Source: Bradyrhizobium canariense
GTDB lineage: Bacteria > Pseudomonadota > Alphaproteobacteria > Rhizobiales > Xanthobacteraceae
Assembly: GCF_018130465.1 (NCBI RefSeq)
Contig: NZ_JAFCKJ010000015.1
Location: 124,001-188,000, forward strand
Reading direction: 5' to 3'
DNA: 64,000 bases
Positions 8,627 to 17,316 of this stretch are shown here, in pieces. The translations under genes were made by a program, and so were the position numbers. Numbering within the stretch: position 1 is the stretch's first letter; the number at the start of each line of letters is the position of its first letter. The notes below the pieces were generated by a model. That model was given only the letters and a program-made list of their open reading frames with translations, was not told where the DNA came from and made no database searches.

Positions 8627-10105
8627 TCAGGCGACCGCTCCGGGACGGGCGGTCAGCTCCGCCCACGCCCGGAAGCGCGCGCCGTCGTTGAGCGGAATAA
8701 CATGGAACGGCTGACTGAAGATTGCGAGGGGCTCCTTGGCGGGCTCAAACCTCGGCCAGGCTTCCGCGATATCCGGCACGCCAGCCGTGACGAAGCGCAG
8801 CACATTGGCCTGAAACCGCGCCGCGACGTCGATGTCTTCGGGCGTCATCGGGCCGCCCATGCGCTTGAGGATCGGGCGATCGATGAAATTTGGCAGATGC
8901 GCCCAAAGACAGGCATTGTCGGCACCATGAGTCGGCCCTTGCGACAGGAACGGCTCCAGCGCCGGACGATGGTCGAAGCGGCTCAGCCACACCGCGCCGC
9001 CCGCAGTGGCATGAACCCGCGCAAGATCCGACATCGGGCGATGCCAGAACGCATCCGACAGCAGCGCTTCGTACGGATCCTCGTCGACGCGCGCCGTGGC
9101 GCGGTAACAGGACAGCAGGCGCTCCCAGCCGGCCTCTCCGAATGCCGCACGAACCTGCCGCTCGGTGGTGCGGATCATCGCGGCCGGCGGCATGCTCTTC
9201 AAGAACATCGCCATCTCGTCGCGGCAGGAACCGAGCCAGAGCGGAATGTCGCACAAGCTGCCGTCGGCAAAGACCTCGCGCGGCTCATGCGGGATCACCG
9301 TGCCGTCGAGCACCGGCCCGAACAGGGTGCCTGCCTCGGTCTCGTCCGCGAGCCTGCGACTGACACGCTCCACCGCCGCGAAGAGAGTTGGCAGCGGCAC
9401 GGACGTGATCGCGCCGGCGTCGCCCGCCAGATCGAGTTCCTCAAGCACGCGGCGCGCGACGTCGTCGGCATGATCGGCGCTCATGATGTTTCGCCCGGGC
9501 GCACTGAGCGCAAGGGCGCGGATGAACTTGCCTCTGGCCTGCGGCAGGGTTGCGAGCGCGATCACCATGGAGGCGCCAGCGGACTGGCCGGACAATGTGA
9601 TTGCGTCCGGATCGCCGCCGAAATTTGCAATGTTGGCACGCACCCAGTCGAGCCCGGCGAGCGCGTCCGACATGGCGAGGTTGTTGGCCTCTCCAAAGCC
9701 ATGGCGATGCAGTTGCAGGAAGCCGAGCGGGCCAAGCCGGTAGTTGATGGTGACGATGACGGCCGGGCCGTGCGCGGCGAGGAAAGAGCCGTCATAATCG
9801 GCGCCACCGCCGGTGACGAAGGCGCCGCCATGAATGAAGAACAACACCGGCAGCGGGTGATCCGCCGCCGGCGCCCAGACGTTCAGGCTGAGACAGGACT
9901 CTTCAATCGCAAGATCGAGATGACCGGGCTGCGGCGCATATGCACCGTAATCCGTGCAATGGCGCGGCTCCGTCCACGCAGCCGGCGCCACCGGCTTCGC
10001 AAAGCGCCGCGCGATTGCGAACGGCACGCCCTTGAAGGCACGCACGGCCCCCTGCTCGACGCCGACAACCGGCCCATTCGTAGTCGGAACTGCGTTGGTC
10101 AGCAT
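8627..10105 (-). CDS. type-B carboxylesterase, cytoplasmic
   Basis: The 492-residue paralogue starts at ATG 10105 (MLTNAVPTTNGPVVGVEQGA); a longer in-frame opening overlaps the transporter gene and was discarded. Visible motifs are EESCLSLNVW near 68-77, HGGAF for the oxyanion hole, and GQSAG at 163-167 with nucleophile Ser 165. No signal peptide is seen. It lies 23 bp after the MHS transporter and 24 bp before the exported esterase, suggesting an operon that hydrolyses an ester, imports the product and processes it. Confidence 0.87.
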   Translation of the reverse strand: MLTNAVPTTNGPVVGVEQGAVRAFKGVPFAIARRFAKPVAPAAWTEPRHCTDYGAYAPQPGHLDLAIEESCLSLNVWAPAADHPLPVLFFIHGGAFVTGGGADYDGSFLAAHGPAVIVTINYRLGPLGFLQLHRHGFGEANNLAMSDALAGLDWVRANIANFGGDPDAITLSGQSAGASMVIALATLPQARGKFIRALALSAPGRNIMSADHADDVARRVLEELDLAGDAGAITSVPLPTLFAAVERVSRRLADETEAGTLFGPVLDGTVIPHEPREVFADGSLCDIPLWLGSCRDEMAMFLKSMPPAAMIRTTERQVRAAFGEAGWERLLSCYRATARVDEDPYEALLSDAFWHRPMSDLARVHATAGGAVWLSRFDHRPALEPFLSQGPTHGADNACLWAHLPNFIDRPILKRMGGPMTPEDIDVAARFQANVLRFVTAGVPDIAEAWPRFEPAKEPLAIFSQPFHVIPLNDGARFRAWAELTARPGAVA

Positions 10106-10128
10106 GCGATCGCTATCCTGTCTTTCGC

Positions 10129-11469
10129 TCAAGCTCGCCGCTTGCCGAGATCGGCCATGTCGACATTGTGGGTTTCGCGCGCGGTGGCCGCTGCTGCCGC
10201 CGAGATCACGCAGCAGCAGGCGACGAAGATCGCGACTGGGATCCAGCCGTTTGGTCCCTCGCCGACCAGGCTCGCGCTCACCAACGGCGTGAAGCCGGCG
10301 GCGAGGAACCCGAGCTGGGTGCCGATCGCCGTGCCGGAATAGCGCACGCGCGCATCGAACATCTCGGCGTAGAAGGACGGCCAGATCGCATTCGGCGCGG
10401 CGTAGATGATTCCGGACAGAATCATCGCGGCGGCGAAGATCGCGATCGTATTGCCCGACGTCACCACCATGAAGTAGGGAAACAGCAGCACCGCGCAGCC
10501 GAGCACGCCGCCAATGAACACCGGCTTGCGACCGATCTTGTCGGCGAGCAGGGCCCAGAGCGGCTGGGTGATCAGCGCCGTGACATTGCCGAGCACGCCG
10601 GCCCACAGCATGGTCGGGCGTGCCACGCCGAACTTGGATGTGACATATCCGAGCGTGAACACGGCGGTCATGGTGCTCACGGTCGCGATCAGCGCGCAGG
10701 CAATCACGCGCAGCACGTCGGGCCAGTAGTCGCGCAACAGCGTGACGACGGGAAAGCGCGCAACTTGCGCCTTGCCCTTGATGTCCTCGAAAACAGGCGT
10801 TTCCGGCATGGTCCGCCGTACCAGATAGGCAACCAGCAGCACCAGCGCGGAGAGCAGGAACGGAATGCGCCAGCCCCAACTGAGGAGCTGGTCTTCCGGC
10901 AAGCTCGACACCGGAATGAACACCAGCGTCGCCAGGATCGCGCCGGCCTGGGTGCCGCTCAGGGTCCAGCTCGTGAAGAAGGCGCGGTTGGAGTTGGCGG
11001 AGTGTTCAAGCGTAAGCGAGTTCGCCCCGCTCTGCTCGCCGGCTGCCGACAGGCCCTGCAACAGGCGCAGCAGCGTCAGGATGACAGGCGCGGCGTTGCC
11101 GATCGCCTTGGCATCCGGCAACAGGCCGATCGCGAGCGTCGATCCGCCCATCAGCACCAGCGTGAACAGCAGCACGGTCTTGCGTCCGATGCGGTCGCCG
11201 AAATGGCCGAGGATGACTGCGCCGACGGGCCGCGCGATGTAGCCAATGCCGAAGGAGAGCAGCGCGAGCAGCGTTCCGGTCGCAGGATCGACATTGGCGA
11301 AGAACACTCTTGGGAAGATCAGCGCCGCCGCGGTGCCGTAGATGAAGAAGTCGTAGTATTCGAGCATGCTGCCGACGAAGCTGACGAGCGCCGCGCGCTT
11401 GGGCAGCTTGTTCGGTGTGGCTTCCGCGCCGGACGCTTCGTGCAGTGATGCGGTTGACGTCAACGTCAT
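10129..11469 (-). CDS. MHS-family MFS transporter (metabolite:H+ symporter)
   Basis: The 446-residue protein has about twelve hydrophobic spans. The start region ASFVGSMLEYYDFFIYGTAAALIFP is diagnostic of the MHS branch (shikimate, citrate, proline/betaine and dicarboxylate symporters), as are the loop FGDRIGRKTVLLFTL and LLQGLSAAGEQSGANSL. It is probably first in a leftward operon with two esterase genes and may import an ester or its carboxylic-acid product. The divergent TetR gene is the likely regulator. The exact substrate is unknown. Confidence 0.88.
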   Translation of the reverse strand: MTLTSTASLHEASGAEATPNKLPKRAALVSFVGSMLEYYDFFIYGTAAALIFPRVFFANVDPATGTLLALLSFGIGYIARPVGAVILGHFGDRIGRKTVLLFTLVLMGGSTLAIGLLPDAKAIGNAAPVILTLLRLLQGLSAAGEQSGANSLTLEHSANSNRAFFTSWTLSGTQAGAILATLVFIPVSSLPEDQLLSWGWRIPFLLSALVLLVAYLVRRTMPETPVFEDIKGKAQVARFPVVTLLRDYWPDVLRVIACALIATVSTMTAVFTLGYVTSKFGVARPTMLWAGVLGNVTALITQPLWALLADKIGRKPVFIGGVLGCAVLLFPYFMVVTSGNTIAIFAAAMILSGIIYAAPNAIWPSFYAEMFDARVRYSGTAIGTQLGFLAAGFTPLVSASLVGEGPNGWIPVAIFVACCCVISAAAAATARETHNVDMADLGKRRA

Positions 11470-11570
11470 TGAAATCTCCTCCCCATGTGTCCGGTGCGGT
11501 TCGCGTCAGGCCGTCCGCCGCGCGCGTTTTTGTGGTTCTGGTTGCCGCAACCTTGGTTTGGGATCATAAT

Positions 11571-11586
11571 GTACGAACTAGTACGT
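11571..11586. promoter_or_regulatory. operator-like repeat between transporter and tetR
   Basis: GTACGaactaGTACG at 11571-11585 is a 5-bp direct repeat; ACGaACTAGTaCGT at 11573-11586 is an imperfect palindrome. It lies in the divergent gap between the MHS operon and the TetR gene, as expected for a TetR operator. Binding by that regulator is inference. Confidence 0.5.
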
Positions 11587-11676
11587 TTATGCAATACGCG
11601 TTGGATCAGTGCCCCGGCGGGTGAAATTTGCCTTCACCTTCAAGATGATCCGTGGAAACTGGCGGGAGAAACAGCG

Positions 11677-12327
11677 ATGCTCGAGCGCATGCCGCCCCTA
11701 TCGAAGCGCACCAACGACCCCGAGCGCACCAAGCGCGACATCCTCGAAGTGGCGATGCAGGAATTTGCCTCGGAAGGCTATTCCGGCGCCCGCGTCGATG
11801 CGATCGCAGCGCGGACGCGCACGTCGAAGCGGATGATCTATTACTATTTCGGCGGCAAGGAGCAGCTCTACCTCGCGGTGCTGGAGGAGGCTTATCGCAG
11901 CATCCGCGCGCTGGAGGATCAGCTCGATATTGCGAGCTGTGACGCCCGCGAGGGATTGCGGCGCCTGATCGAAGCGACCTTCGACCATGACGAGCGCAAT
12001 CCGAACTTCATCCGCCTCGTCAGCATCGAGAACATCCATCACGGCAAGCACCTGAAGCAGAATTTGCAGCTGCGCCAGCTCAACGCCAGCGTGATCGCGA
12101 CGCTCGACGGCATCCTCAAGCGCGGCCGCGAGGAAGGTGTCTTCCGCGACGACGTCGACGCCATCGACCTGCACCTGGCCATCTCCTCCTACTGCTTCTT
12201 CCGCGTCGCCAACCGCCACACTTTCGGTGCCCTGTTCGACCGCGACCTCAGCGAGGCCAGGGTGCTGGCGAGGAGCAGGACGCAGATCGTGGAGATGATC
12301 TTGGCGTGGCTGGCGGCGAAGGGGTGA
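11677..12327 (+). CDS. TetR-family transcriptional regulator
   Basis: The 216-residue regulator starts at ATG 11677 with GGAGAA eight bases upstream. The N-terminal HTH (about residues 18-65) reads RTKRDILEVAMQEF, GYSGARVDAIAARTRTSKRMIYYYFGGKEQLY. The C-terminal domain resembles the TetR_C group with DHDERNPNFIRLVSIENIHHG, seen in RutR/PsrA-like regulators. It probably controls the divergent MHS transporter-esterase operon. The inducer may be an ester or aromatic acid, but this is not shown by the sequence. Confidence 0.87.
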   Translation: MLERMPPLSKRTNDPERTKRDILEVAMQEFASEGYSGARVDAIAARTRTSKRMIYYYFGGKEQLYLAVLEEAYRSIRALEDQLDIASCDAREGLRRLIEATFDHDERNPNFIRLVSIENIHHGKHLKQNLQLRQLNASVIATLDGILKRGREEGVFRDDVDAIDLHLAISSYCFFRVANRHTFGALFDRDLSEARVLARSRTQIVEMILAWLAAKG

Positions 12328-12356
12328 CGGGGCGAGGATCGCGCCAAACATTCGGT

Positions 12357-12478
12357 GTCGTCCTGGCGAAGGCCAGGACCCATAACCACCGAGCGCGCTT
12401 TGGCGAAGACTCGGAGTGACCAGCTCGCGCGACAAGTTCTCCCAGGGGTAATGGGTCCTGGCTTTCGCCAGGACTACG
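12357..12478. repeat. inverted pair of palindromic repeat units
   Basis: Two hairpin units, TCCTGGCgaagGCCAGGA (12361-12378) and TCCTGGCtttcGCCAGGA (12456-12473), are flanked by ACCCATaACC and GGTaATGGGT arms, so the 120-bp block is itself an inverted repeat. It lies between the converging tetR and ABC permease genes. It looks like a dispersed bradyrhizobial extragenic palindrome; it may also stop transcription from both sides. Confidence 0.75.
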
Positions 12479-12486
12479 AGCAAGAA

Positions 12487-13272
12487 TCACCCACTCTTCT
12501 TCTGCCGCGCGCTGGCCAGCAGCACCAGCATGAAGGAGGCCACCGTCATCAGCGTCGAGATCGCGGCGATCGTGGGGTCGATCTCGTCGCGGAGCGCGGT
12601 GAACATGCGCTTGGTCAGCGGCTGATACTGGCCGCCGGAGATGAACAGCGCGACGATGGTCTCGTCCATCGCCGAGATGAAGGCGAAGATGCCGCCGGCG
12701 ACCACGCTGGACTTGATCTGCGGCAGGGTCACCGCGAAGAAGCTGCGCAGCCGGTTCATGCCGAGGCTGCGCGCCACCATCTCCTGCGCCGGGTCGAAGC
12801 TTTGCAGGCCCGCGAGCACCGAAATGATGACGTAAGGCAGGCCCAGCATCACGTTGGCGAGCACCAGGCCGGGCAGCGTCGCGACCAGGCCGACCTTGGC
12901 ATAGACGAAGAAGATGCCGACGGCGGTGATGATGATCGGCACCACCAGCGGCAGCAGCAGCGCCATATGGATGACGCGCATGATGCGCAGCTTCGACTGG
13001 CTGATGGCGTAGGCGGCGGCAACGCCGAGCGGCGTCGCGATAACCACGGTCAGGAGAGCGACCGTCAGCGTCACCCGCGTCGCCTGCATCCAGGCCGCGT
13101 TGGAGAAATACTGCTGATACCAGCGCAGCGAGAACGACGGCGGCGGAAAGGTCAGGAAGCGCGCGCTGGAGAAGGAGATCGGCGCGATGATCAGCACCGG
13201 CAGGATCAGATAGACCAGCACCAGCGCGCTGATCACATAGAGGGCGATCCGGGCGGGTGACAATCGCGTCAT
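12487..13272 (-). CDS. potC: ABC transporter permease, polyamine type (PotC-like)
   Basis: The 261-residue inner-membrane permease starts at ATG 13272 and overlaps the upstream permease stop (ATGA). About six hydrophobic spans are visible and the binding-protein-dependent transport signature near the ATPase contact reads EMVARSLGMNRLRSFFAVTLPQ. The region FSSARFLTFPPPSFSLRWYQQY is typical of PotC-type subunits. It is the last gene of the importer operon. Substrate is inferred from the family and the operon's amine oxidase: a polyamine or similar amine. Confidence 0.85.
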   Translation of the reverse strand: MTRLSPARIALYVISALVLVYLILPVLIIAPISFSSARFLTFPPPSFSLRWYQQYFSNAAWMQATRVTLTVALLTVVIATPLGVAAAYAISQSKLRIMRVIHMALLLPLVVPIIITAVGIFFVYAKVGLVATLPGLVLANVMLGLPYVIISVLAGLQSFDPAQEMVARSLGMNRLRSFFAVTLPQIKSSVVAGGIFAFISAMDETIVALFISGGQYQPLTKRMFTALRDEIDPTIAAISTLMTVASFMLVLLASARQKKSG

Positions 13273-14141
13273 TTCTGCCCCAATATGCGATCGAGCGAGA
13301 TGAAGCGGCTGACGACGGCGAAAATCAGCAGCACGCTGGCGAGCAGCACGACGGCGACCGCGCTCGCAGCGCCGAACTGGTTGTAGAGCTCGACATTGCG
13401 GCTCACCAGCATCGACACCATCACCGTGCGGCCGCCGCCGAGCAGTTCCGGCGTGATGTAGAAGCCGAGGCAGAGCACGAACACCATGGTGCAGCCCGCG
13501 AGCACGCCCGGCAGCGACAGCGGCAGGAAGACGCGGACGAAGGTGAGCGACGGGCTCGCCCCCAGGCTGGCGCCGGCCTGCATCAGGTCGTTCGGGATCT
13601 TCTGCATCGTGGCGTAGAGCGGCAGCACCATGAACGGCAACAGGATGTGTACCGTCGCGACCACCGTGCCAAAAGTGTTGTGAACAAGCGCGAGCGGTTC
13701 GCTTGTCACGTCGAGGTAACGCAAAAGCTGGTTGATCACGCCGGTGCGCTGGAGCAGCGCCAGCCAGGCATAGGCACGCACCAGCACGCTGGTCCAGAAC
13801 GGCAGCACGACCAGCGACAGGATGAGAATGCTCCATCCTTTCGGCACCGAGTTGGCGAGGTAGGCCACGGGATAGCCAAGCAGCAGCGCGATCAATGTGA
13901 CCGCGAGGCTGATCTCGAAGGTCAGCGCAAAACTGCGCCAGTAGATGTCTTCGGTGAAGACGCGGCGATAATTCTCCAGCGTGAAGCCGTCATGGTAGAT
14001 CGACTGCCAGGCGAGCCAGCCGACCGGCAGCACGATCAGCAGGAGAATTACGAGCAGCGCCGGCGACACCAATGCCAGCATCAGGCCGTGTTCGCGGCGC
14101 TGATGCTTTTGCGATGGATCTGGCACGGATGTCGTCAACAC
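13269..14141 (-). CDS. potB: ABC transporter permease, polyamine type (PotB-like)
   Basis: The 290-residue permease has an N-terminal cytoplasmic tail then six spans, beginning LMLALVSPALLVILLLIVLPV. The coupling loop reads DLMQAGASLGASPSLTFVRVFLPLSLPG, the EAA-type motif. It pairs with the PotC-like subunit, whose start overlaps its stop, and follows the binding-protein gene by 13 bp. Together they form the membrane channel of a type-I importer. Confidence 0.86.
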   Translation of the reverse strand: MLTTSVPDPSQKHQRREHGLMLALVSPALLVILLLIVLPVGWLAWQSIYHDGFTLENYRRVFTEDIYWRSFALTFEISLAVTLIALLLGYPVAYLANSVPKGWSILILSLVVLPFWTSVLVRAYAWLALLQRTGVINQLLRYLDVTSEPLALVHNTFGTVVATVHILLPFMVLPLYATMQKIPNDLMQAGASLGASPSLTFVRVFLPLSLPGVLAGCTMVFVLCLGFYITPELLGGGRTVMVSMLVSRNVELYNQFGAASAVAVVLLASVLLIFAVVSRFISLDRILGQK

Positions 14142-14154
14142 GGCCTCGCTTCGC

Positions 14155-15213
14155 TTACTTCTGCATGAACGACGCCCAACGCTTCTCGGCCGCTTCGCCC
14201 GCCGGCGAGGACCACCAGGCGTAGGACATCAGCGCCTGCTTCGCCGCATTAGCCGGCTCGCTCGGCAATTGCGCGGCGCGCTCGGGCTTGATCACGCCGG
14301 TATCGAACGCCTTGGGATTGCCCGGGCCGTAATCGATATTGAGCGGCAGATTGGCCTGGTGCACGGGGTCGATGGCCTCGTTGAGGAATTTGACTGCCGT
14401 CTCGAGATTCGGCGCGCCCTTGAGGATGCAGAGCGAGGTGCTCTGAAGGATACCCTGATTATAGGTGAACGCGACCTTGGCGCCTTCCTTCGCGACCGCG
14501 CTGACGCGGCCGTTCCAGGCCATCTCCATGTCGACCTCGCCGTCGTTGAGGAGCTGCGCCGACTGAGCGCCGGAGGTCCACCACACCGTGATATTCGGCT
14601 TGATCTCTTCCAGCTTCTTGAAGGCACGGTCGACGTCGAGCGGATAGAGCTTGTCCGGCGCAACGCCGTCAGCCATCAGCGCCGCCTCCAGCGTGGCGAT
14701 CGGGTGGTTGCGCAGCGCGCGGCGGCCGGGGAATTTCTTCACGTCCCAGAAATCAACCCAGCTGTTCGGCGCGTCTTTCGGGAAGGTCTTCTGGCTGTAG
14801 GCGAGCACGCTGGAATAGAACTCGTACGAGACCGAATAGGGGTTGCGATACGCCTCCGGCATCGCCGCAGCGTTCGGAATCTTGGAGAAGTCGAGCTTCT
14901 CGATCAGCCCTTGCTCGCCGCCGCGCAGGCAATAGCCGGTTGGAGTATCCACGACGTCCCAGATCGGCTTGCCGCTGCCGACTTGTGTCTTGATCGCGGG
15001 CCAGGCATCGGGAATGGAGTCCTGGTTGATGGTGATGCCGAGCTTCTTGGCGGAGGGATCAAGGATCGCCACCGTCTGCGCCTGCTGATAGGCGCCGCCC
15101 TGCGAGACGAAGGTGATTTGTTCGGCAGCGGCGGCGATGCCGGTTGTTGCGAACAAGCCGAGTGATCCGCCCAACAAAGCGTAGCCAAATCCAAAATCTC
15201 GTTTCGTCGTCAT
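14155..15213 (-). CDS. extracellular solute-binding protein of polyamine-type ABC importer
   Basis: The 352-residue protein starts at ATG 15213 (MTTKRDFGFG), chosen because GGAGG lies five bases upstream; the adjacent ATG at 15216 is too close to it. A signal peptide ends near AAAA at about residue 29. The mature part starts EQITFVSQGGAYQQAQTVAIL, as in spermidine/putrescine-type (SBP_bac_8/PotD-like) proteins, with DVVDTPTGYCLRGGEQGLIEKLD and WWTSGAQSAQLLNDGEVDM. It delivers ligand to the adjacent permeases. Confidence 0.86.
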   Translation of the reverse strand: MTTKRDFGFGYALLGGSLGLFATTGIAAAAEQITFVSQGGAYQQAQTVAILDPSAKKLGITINQDSIPDAWPAIKTQVGSGKPIWDVVDTPTGYCLRGGEQGLIEKLDFSKIPNAAAMPEAYRNPYSVSYEFYSSVLAYSQKTFPKDAPNSWVDFWDVKKFPGRRALRNHPIATLEAALMADGVAPDKLYPLDVDRAFKKLEEIKPNITVWWTSGAQSAQLLNDGEVDMEMAWNGRVSAVAKEGAKVAFTYNQGILQSTSLCILKGAPNLETAVKFLNEAIDPVHQANLPLNIDYGPGNPKAFDTGVIKPERAAQLPSEPANAAKQALMSYAWWSSPAGEAAEKRWASFMQK

Positions 15214-15241
15214 CATCGCCTCCTCTGTCACCAATTAAATG

Positions 15242-16561
15242 TCACTGTCCGATCGCATCGAGAAACTGGTACCAGCCGGCGACCATGCGCACGGCGGGCT
15301 CGCGCAGCGGATAGAACGGAATGGCTTTCATGCGTCGCGCGTCGAGCAGCCCGACCTCGGGCGCCTCGCCGCGCACGAAGGCGGCGAGATAGCGGCCCAT
15401 CAGGCTCGACATCGCCACGCCCGCGCCGTTGTAGCCCAACGAGAACAGCGTGCGGTCGTCGAGCCGGCCGATATGCGGCACCGAGTCCAGCGTCATCCCG
15501 ACCAGGCCCGACCATTTGTAGGCGAGCGGGACGTCGGCGAGATCCGGGAAGATGCCGACCATCGCCTTGCGCAAGGCGTCGAAGGCGGTTTCCGAATCCT
15601 GCTTGCCGAACGCGCCGCGGCCACCAAAAATCACGCGGTTGTCGACCATCCGGAACCAGCGCATCATGCGCTTGGTCTCGGTGTAGGTACGCCCGGTCGG
15701 CATCAGGCTTCCCGCGAGGTTGCGCGGCAGCTTGTCGGTCGCGATGATGGCGCTGCGGAACGGAATCAGCGTGCGCTGCATGTTCGCGGTCGCGCCGGTG
15801 AGGTCGGAATAGCTGTTGGTGGCGATGATCGCCTGCTTCGCGCGCACCGCGCCCTGCGGCGTTTCGGCGACGATGCCGCTGTCGTCGCGCCGAAGCCTTA
15901 CGACCGGCGACTCCTGGAAAATGGGGATGCCGCGGCGCGCCACGCCATCGGCAAGGCCGCGCAGATAATTCAGCGGATGGATGCCGCCGGAGCCGGGATT
16001 GAGCACGCCGCCGACGAAGATGTCGGAGCCGGTCTCGTCGCGCACTTGCCCCCTGTCGAGGATGCGGACCTCCGCATCACCCATCTCGCGCTTCATCCAG
16101 TTGGCCTCGTCGATCGCGGCCTTCAGGGTCGTCTCGTTGTGGGCGGCCTTGACCTGGCCGGTGCGCGTCAACGCGGCACTGGTGATGCCAAATTCGGAGA
16201 CCAGCTCCTCGACGATATCGGTGGATTCATGCGCGATCCCGTACATGCGCTGCGCCATGGCGCGGCCGTGCACGGCGTCGATCTCGCGGAACGACAGCCG
16301 AAACTTTGCGGTGATCACGCCGCCATTGCGGCCACTCGCGCCCCAGCCGGGGCGGTTGGCCTCGAGCACGATCGGCGACAGACCGCTCTTGGCGATGTGG
16401 TGAGCTACGGACAGACCTGTGTAGCCCGCACCGATGATCACCACATCCGCCTGGTGCTCGCCCGACAGGACCGGAAACTCGCGCGCCGGCTCGGCCGTGG
16501 CTACCCACAGCGAGTTGGCCGATGGCAGCGCGCTCCAGTCCCGTGTCATGCCACCGCTCAT
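15242..16561 (-). CDS. FAD-dependent amine oxidoreductase (PuuB/DAO family)
   Basis: The 439-residue flavoprotein has the dinucleotide-binding motif VVIIGAGYTGLSVAHHIAKSG at about 40-60, followed by VLEANRPGWGASGRNGG, the DAO-family flavin site. The C-terminal region has WSGLVGMTLDSVPHIG and LFSLGYNGAGVAMSSLMG. This matches gamma-glutamylputrescine oxidases and related glycine/D-amino-acid oxidases. Placed between the binding-protein and HAD genes of the importer operon, it probably oxidises the imported amine in the cytoplasm. Confidence 0.85.
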   Translation of the reverse strand: MSGGMTRDWSALPSANSLWVATAEPAREFPVLSGEHQADVVIIGAGYTGLSVAHHIAKSGLSPIVLEANRPGWGASGRNGGVITAKFRLSFREIDAVHGRAMAQRMYGIAHESTDIVEELVSEFGITSAALTRTGQVKAAHNETTLKAAIDEANWMKREMGDAEVRILDRGQVRDETGSDIFVGGVLNPGSGGIHPLNYLRGLADGVARRGIPIFQESPVVRLRRDDSGIVAETPQGAVRAKQAIIATNSYSDLTGATANMQRTLIPFRSAIIATDKLPRNLAGSLMPTGRTYTETKRMMRWFRMVDNRVIFGGRGAFGKQDSETAFDALRKAMVGIFPDLADVPLAYKWSGLVGMTLDSVPHIGRLDDRTLFSLGYNGAGVAMSSLMGRYLAAFVRGEAPEVGLLDARRMKAIPFYPLREPAVRMVAGWYQFLDAIGQ

Positions 16562-16564
16562 GCC

Positions 16565-17281
16565 TTACGCCGCCGGCCCGATGGCCGCGTCGGCAAGCGC
16601 CTTCAAGGTCGGAAAATGGAAGTCCGGCTTGGTCAGCGTCTGCACGGCCGGTGTGCCTCCGAAGCCGGCCATGCCCTGGCGGCGCTCGATCCAGCACACC
16701 TTGTAGCCGAGTTTCCGCGCGATCCCGATGTCGTGATACTGGCTCTGCGCGACGTGCAGGATATCGGACTGCTTGTAGCCGAAAGCGGACTGGCGGCCCT
16801 TGTTGTACGCGAAGAACTCCGGATCGGGTTTCGCAACGCCAGTCTCGTCGGCGCACACGGTATCGTCGAAGGGATTGCCAAGCGCGTGCGCGTAACAAGA
16901 CAGTGCGACACGGTCGGCATTGGTCATCGCGACCAGGCGGAATTTCGTGCGCAGGCGCTTGAGTGCCTCGACCGAGTCCGGAAACGGTCCCCAGCGCAGC
17001 ACCGCGAGTTGGAAGACGTCGCAGGAGGCGTCATCCGCCTGCAGCCCGAGCTCCTTGGCGAGATAGCGATAGACATGGAACATCACTTCGCTCGAACGCT
17101 CGTGGTGCTTGTCGCGGCCGCGCTTGTAGGATTCGAAGATCTTGTCGTCGCTGAGCTCGGCCGGCGACTTGCCCGAGATCTTGCGCACCGCGGAGAGCAC
17201 GCCGGTCTCGAAATCGATCAAGGTGCCGACGACGTCGAAGGTGAGAACCTTGAAATTGCTGAACGAGGCTGCTGACGACAT
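16565..17281 (-). CDS. HAD hydrolase, haloacid dehalogenase type II-like
   Basis: The 238-residue enzyme has motif I FDVVGTLIDF with nucleophile Asp 16, motif II in LVAMTNADR, motif III Lys in GVAKPDPEFF, and a motif IV region DILHVAQSQYHDIGIARKLG. The DxxGT motif and length fit type II 2-haloacid dehalogenase-like members, although many act as phosphatases. It sits three bases from the FAD oxidase start within the amine-import operon. Its reaction there is unknown. Confidence 0.82.
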   Translation of the reverse strand: MSSAASFSNFKVLTFDVVGTLIDFETGVLSAVRKISGKSPAELSDDKIFESYKRGRDKHHERSSEVMFHVYRYLAKELGLQADDASCDVFQLAVLRWGPFPDSVEALKRLRTKFRLVAMTNADRVALSCYAHALGNPFDDTVCADETGVAKPDPEFFAYNKGRQSAFGYKQSDILHVAQSQYHDIGIARKLGYKVCWIERRQGMAGFGGTPAVQTLTKPDFHFPTLKALADAAIGPAA

Positions 17282-17316
17282 TTTGGCTTCTTCTCTCGGT
17301 TGGACAAGGCTTAGGT

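Noticed and set aside
8627-10879. N-terminal extension of the second esterase to 750 residues
   Set aside because: The extension lies inside the MHS transporter gene in another frame and does not resemble an esterase; the ATG at 10105 gives the normal family N-terminus.
12328-12486. Insertion sequence remnant
   Set aside because: The palindromes lack target duplications, terminal inverted repeats of an IS type, or any transposase fragment; a REP-like repeat is the simpler reading.
12487-13836. N-terminal extension of the PotC-like permease to 449 residues
   Set aside because: The extra part overlaps the PotB-like gene out of frame; the ATGA start at 13272 fits the family length.
15239-17275. 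A 678-codon open frame on the plus strand opposite the amine oxidase and HAD genes
   Set aside because: It is antisense to two clear enzyme genes, is rich in Arg/His/Gly/Asp typical of the reverse frame of high-GC genes, and matches no family.
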